From an uncultured Phenylobacterium sp. (GTDB taxonomy: Bacteria; Pseudomonadota; Alphaproteobacteria; Caulobacterales; Caulobacteraceae): a stretch of 7,150 nt of DNA. A program made the translations under genes and the position numbers. How positions within the stretch are numbered: position 1 is the first letter of the stretch; each line of letters opens with the position of its first letter. Where the stretch lies: assembly GCA_945952355.1 (NCBI GenBank), contig CAMFIW010000135.1:1-7150 (forward strand), written 5' to 3'. Shown here piece by piece: positions 5,073 to 7,150 of the stretch. A model generated the notes under the pieces. The model was not told the DNA's origin. It was given only the letters and a program-made list of their open reading frames with translations, and did not search any database.

Positions 5073-5831
5073 ATGAGCACCCGCCGGAAGAAGATCTATG
5101 AGGGCAAAGCGAAGATCCTCTACGAGGGTCCGGAGCCCGGAACTCTGATCCAGTACTTCAAAGACGACGCCACCGCTTTCAACGCTCAGAAGAAAGCCGT
5201 ACTGGAAGGCAAGGGCGTCATTAACAATCGCATCAGCGAATACTTCATGACTCGGTTGAACTCCATCGGGGTTCAGAACCATTTCATCAAGCGCCTGAAT
5301 CTGCGCGAACAGCTGATCCGCGAACTGGAGATCATCCCCCTAGAGGTGGTGGTTCGAAACGTCGCGGCCGGTTCGCTCAGCCAGCGTTTCGGTCTGCCCG
5401 AGGGCCAAGCCCTGCCGCGCTCGATCATCGAATTCTACCTGAAGGACGACAAGCTCGCCGACCCGATGGTCACCGAGGAGCACATCACCGCCTTCAACTG
5501 GGCCTCGACCCAGGAGATCGACGACATGATGGCCCTGTCGCTGCGAGTGAACGACTTCCTGACCGGGGCCTTCGGGGCGGTCGGCATCACCTTGATCGAC
5601 TTCAAGCTCGAATTCGGGCGGCTGTGGGAGGGCGACTTCTCCCGCGTGATCCTGGCCGACGAGATCAGCCCGGACAACTGCCGCCTCTGGGACGCCCAAA
5701 CCCACGAAAAGATGGACAAGGACCGCTTCCGCCGCGACCTGGGCGACGTCATTGAAAACTACGCCGAGGTCGCCCGCCGCCTCGGTATCATCAAGGAAAT
5801 GCCGACCGTGATCCAAGGAGGCCTGCACTAG
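5073..5831 (+). CDS. purC: Phosphoribosylaminoimidazole-succinocarboxamide (SAICAR) synthase
   Basis: A 252-residue enzyme, full length for bacterial PurC. It joins CAIR and L-aspartate with ATP to give SAICAR in de novo purine synthesis. The N-terminal ATP-binding motif is [12 protein letters not shown] (8-19). Both family signatures are present: [16 protein letters not shown] (87-102) and [10 protein letters not shown] (173-182). [12 protein letters not shown] (196-207) is the conserved nucleotide/aspartate-site segment. The ATG at 5073 is preceded by GGAGAAGG (5060-5067). It leads an operon: its TAG stop shares one base with the GTG start of purS. Its leader carries a terminator-like hairpin, so expression may be controlled by attenuation. 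Confidence 0.98.
   Translation: MSTRRKKIYEGKAKILYEGPEPGTLIQYFKDDATAFNAQKKAVLEGKGVINNRISEYFMTRLNSIGVQNHFIKRLNLREQLIRELEIIPLEVVVRNVAAGSLSQRFGLPEGQALPRSIIEFYLKDDKLADPMVTEEHITAFNWASTQEIDDMMALSLRVNDFLTGAFGAVGITLIDFKLEFGRLWEGDFSRVILADEISPDNCRLWDAQTHEKMDKDRFRRDLGDVIENYAEVARRLGIIKEMPTVIQGGLH
5815..5821 (+). promoter_or_regulatory. Ribosome binding site of purS within the end of purC
   Basis: AAGGAGG lies within the last codons of purC, nine bases before the GTG at 5831. It supports the non-ATG start of purS and independent ribosome loading in addition to coupling from purC. Confidence 0.8.
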
Positions 5832-6070
5832 TGCGCGCGAAAGTCCACGTCTTCCTCAAGCCCGGCGTCCTCGACGTCCAGGGCAAGGCCGTCGAAAGCG
5901 CCCTGCACGGGCTCGGCTGGGGCCATGTCGACAGTGTGCGCGTCGGGCGGACCATCGAGTTCGACATCAAGGCGGCCGACCAGTCGACGGCCGAGGCCGA
6001 GGTCAAGGACATGTGCGAGAAGCTGCTCGCCAACACCGTGATCGAAGGCTACCGGGTCGAGGTGGCGTGA
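5831..6070 (+). CDS. purS: Phosphoribosylformylglycinamidine (FGAM) synthase subunit PurS
   Basis: A 79-residue protein, the typical size of PurS, the small dimeric subunit that bridges PurL and PurQ and helps pass ammonia from glutamine in the conversion of FGAR to FGAM. The family pattern is clear: KVHVFLKPGVLDVQGKAVE (4-22), then SVRVGRTIEFDI (35-46) and the C-terminal NTVIEGYRVEV. It starts with GTG, overlapping the purC stop by one base, and its TGA stop overlaps the GTG of the lipoprotein gene. A separate purS implies the multi-subunit PurLQS enzyme rather than the single long PurL. The purQ and purL genes are not in this window, although purQ often follows purS directly. Confidence 0.96.
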   Translation: MRAKVHVFLKPGVLDVQGKAVESALHGLGWGHVDSVRVGRTIEFDIKAADQSTAEAEVKDMCEKLLANTVIEGYRVEVA

Positions 6071-6444
6071 CCCGGGCGGCGGTCCTCCTGCTGGCGGCGG
6101 GGCTGTTCCTGGCCGCCTGCTCGAAGCCCGCCGCGCCTGCGCCGGTCTCCCAGATGCGCTTCGACTGCGCGCGTGGCTACGGCCACCTGGTCGAGGCGAT
6201 CACCGCCGAGCCCGGGGTGAAGCTCGCCAACACCCCCGGCGAACCCTACCACTACTACAGCCTGCCCGACGGCTCGGTGTCCTACGTCGTCACCTTGCCG
6301 AGCGCGCCCGCCCACCCCGCGGTCTTCATGCAGCTCGCCGGGCCAGGCGGCACGACCACGATCGGCTGCCCCTATGGCGACAAGACTTCCTACGACCGCT
6401 TCGTCGCCTATCTGAAGGCCCTGGCCAAGGCGCGGAGGGGATGA
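6067..6444 (+). CDS. Small predicted lipoprotein of unknown function
   Basis: A 125-residue protein with a clear lipoprotein signal: Arg3, a hydrophobic core AAVLLLAAGLFLAA, and lipobox LAAC at 15-18. Ser at +2 suggests the outer membrane. The mature part starts with an Ala/Pro linker (KPAAPAPV) and has two more cysteines, Cys34 and Cys101 (TIGCPYGD), which could form a disulfide in the periplasm. YHYYSLPDGSVSYVVTLP looks like a short beta-rich segment. I do not recognise a named family. The GTG start overlaps the purS stop in GTGA, and its TGA overlaps the next gene's ATG in ATGA, so it is translationally coupled on both sides. Why an envelope lipoprotein sits between purine and DUF3291 genes is unclear. 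Confidence 0.82.
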   Translation: MTRAAVLLLAAGLFLAACSKPAAPAPVSQMRFDCARGYGHLVEAITAEPGVKLANTPGEPYHYYSLPDGSVSYVVTLPSAPAHPAVFMQLAGPGGTTTIGCPYGDKTSYDRFVAYLKALAKARRG

Positions 6445-6932
6445 TGGGCGGCTATCAACTGGCGGAAGTGAATATCGGCACGCTGAAGGCGCCGATCGAC
6501 GACCCGCTGATCGCCGACTTCAAAGCCAACCTCGAGCGCATCAACGCGCTCGCCGAGGGCCAGCCGGGCTTCGTCTGGCGTCTCACCGGCGAGGGCGACG
6601 ACGCCACCGACATCCAGCCCGATCCGGAAAATCCGCTGCTGGCGATCAACCTGTCGGTCTGGACCGACCCGGACGCGCTCGCCGCCTTCGTCTACCGCAC
6701 CGCCCACCGCGACATCATGCGCCGCCGCGCCGAGTGGTTCGACCGGATGGAGCTCTACATGTGCCTGTGGTGGGTCCCGGTCGGCCACCAGCCGACCCCG
6801 GCCGAGGCCATGGCGCGGCTGGAGATCCTGCGTCGCAAGGGGCCCGGCCCCGAGGCCTTCACCTTCAAGACCCCCTTCCCGGCGCCGGATGCTGCCGAGC
6901 CGCCCGCGCCCATCCTGGACGAGTGCGCCTGA
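6444..6932 (+). CDS. DUF3291 domain-containing protein (first of tandem pair)
   Basis: A soluble 162-residue protein covering the DUF3291 family (ferredoxin-like/ABM-type fold as I understand it; biochemical role unknown). Signature pieces are the N-terminal YQLAEVNIG, INALAEGQPGFVWRL, AINLSVWTD, and a His/Trp-rich part with RTAHRDIMRRRAEWF and YMCLWWVPVGHQP. No signal peptide is visible. Two consecutive ATGs occur at 6441 and 6444: the first overlaps the lipoprotein stop, but GGAGG (6434-6438) is only two bases from it and five from the second, and the second also aligns with the start of the neighbouring paralogue. I prefer 6444. It is probably co-transcribed with purC-purS. Confidence 0.85.
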   Translation: MGGYQLAEVNIGTLKAPIDDPLIADFKANLERINALAEGQPGFVWRLTGEGDDATDIQPDPENPLLAINLSVWTDPDALAAFVYRTAHRDIMRRRAEWFDRMELYMCLWWVPVGHQPTPAEAMARLEILRRKGPGPEAFTFKTPFPAPDAAEPPAPILDECA

Positions 6933-7150
6933 ATGGCGGGCTGGCGCCTGGCCCAGTACAACGTCACCACCCTTCGGGCGCCGCTCGACGCTCCGGAAAG
7001 CGCCCCGTTCCGCGAGGCGCTCGACCACATCAACGCCCTCGCCGAGGCCAGCCCCGGCTTTGTCTGGCGCGCCAAGGGCGAGGGCTTCGACAGCGCCACG
7101 CCGGCGGCCGACCAGACCCCGCTCTACATCGTCAACCTGTCGCTTTGGGG
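6933..7150 (+). CDS. DUF3291 domain-containing protein (second of tandem pair, partial, C-terminus outside window)
   Basis: The ATG follows the previous gene's TGA with no intervening base, and the frame stays open to the window edge (72 codons). The protein is a paralogue of the preceding one: WRLAQYNVTTLRAPLD matches its N-terminus, INALAEASPGFVWR and GEG match its centre, and IVNLSLW its next strand. No good Shine-Dalgarno precedes it, so translation probably depends on ribosomes ending the upstream gene. Its function is unknown. Confidence 0.85.
   Translation, partial: MAGWRLAQYNVTTLRAPLDAPESAPFREALDHINALAEASPGFVWRAKGEGFDSATPAADQTPLYIVNLSLW

Noticed and set aside
4852..5076. Forward 74-codon frame starting with TTG and ending in an ATGA overlap with purC, possible leader peptide.
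   Set aside because: No Shine-Dalgarno before the TTG, the start lies upstream of the candidate promoter, and the sequence is Arg/Ala-rich with no family resemblance. The ATGA overlap is probably chance.
4439..5101. Forward 220-codon frame opposite the zeta subunit.
   Set aside because: Antisense shadow of a recognised gene, crossing a terminator, a promoter-like region and the purC start.

Overview
This is a high-GC stretch of an alphaproteobacterial chromosome. The purC-purS pair divergent from an F1-ATPase zeta inhibitor gene, the lack of any phage or IS sequence, and the overall style suggest Caulobacterales (Caulobacter/Phenylobacterium-like). That placement is inference from gene content and composition; no rRNA or other marker is present.

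Layout. 1-607 (-): N-terminal two thirds of a medium-chain dehydrogenase/reductase, cut by the window edge. 608-698: divergent control region with a repeat-rich candidate operator. 699-1070 (+): HxlR-family regulator. 1067-1876 (-): APH(3')-II-like aminoglycoside phosphotransferase, tail-to-tail with the regulator and sharing a CTAG double stop. 2006-2881 (+): MscS-type mechanosensitive channel. 2929-3756 (-): enoyl-CoA hydratase/isomerase superfamily protein. 3831-4397 (-): ArsR-type regulator with a C-terminal DUF2087 domain, preceded by a promoter and palindrome. 4451-4480 (-): intrinsic terminator. 4508-4831 (-): ATPase inhibitor zeta subunit (DUF1476). 4832-5072: divergent region with a candidate purC promoter and a terminator-like hairpin in the purC leader. 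5073-7150 (+): tightly packed operon of purC, purS, a small lipoprotein and two tandem DUF3291 proteins, the second cut by the window edge.

Function. The right-hand operon carries purine biosynthesis: SAICAR synthase, and the small PurS subunit of FGAM synthase, whose partners PurQ and PurL are not in the window. Three genes of unknown role are attached through overlapping or abutting stop and start codons, so they are probably co-translated with purS. The left part is a set of small independent units: a possible redox- or electrophile-responsive HxlR/oxidoreductase pair, an intrinsic aminoglycoside kinase, an osmotic safety valve, and an ArsR-controlled acyl-CoA enzyme.

I see no CRISPR array, transposon, prophage, tRNA or rRNA, and no clear undescribed defence or mobile system. 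The items most worth a second look are the purC leader hairpin, the DUF3291 tandem inside a pur operon, the HxlR operator with its single cysteine, the ArsR-DUF2087 operator, and the chromosomal APH(3').
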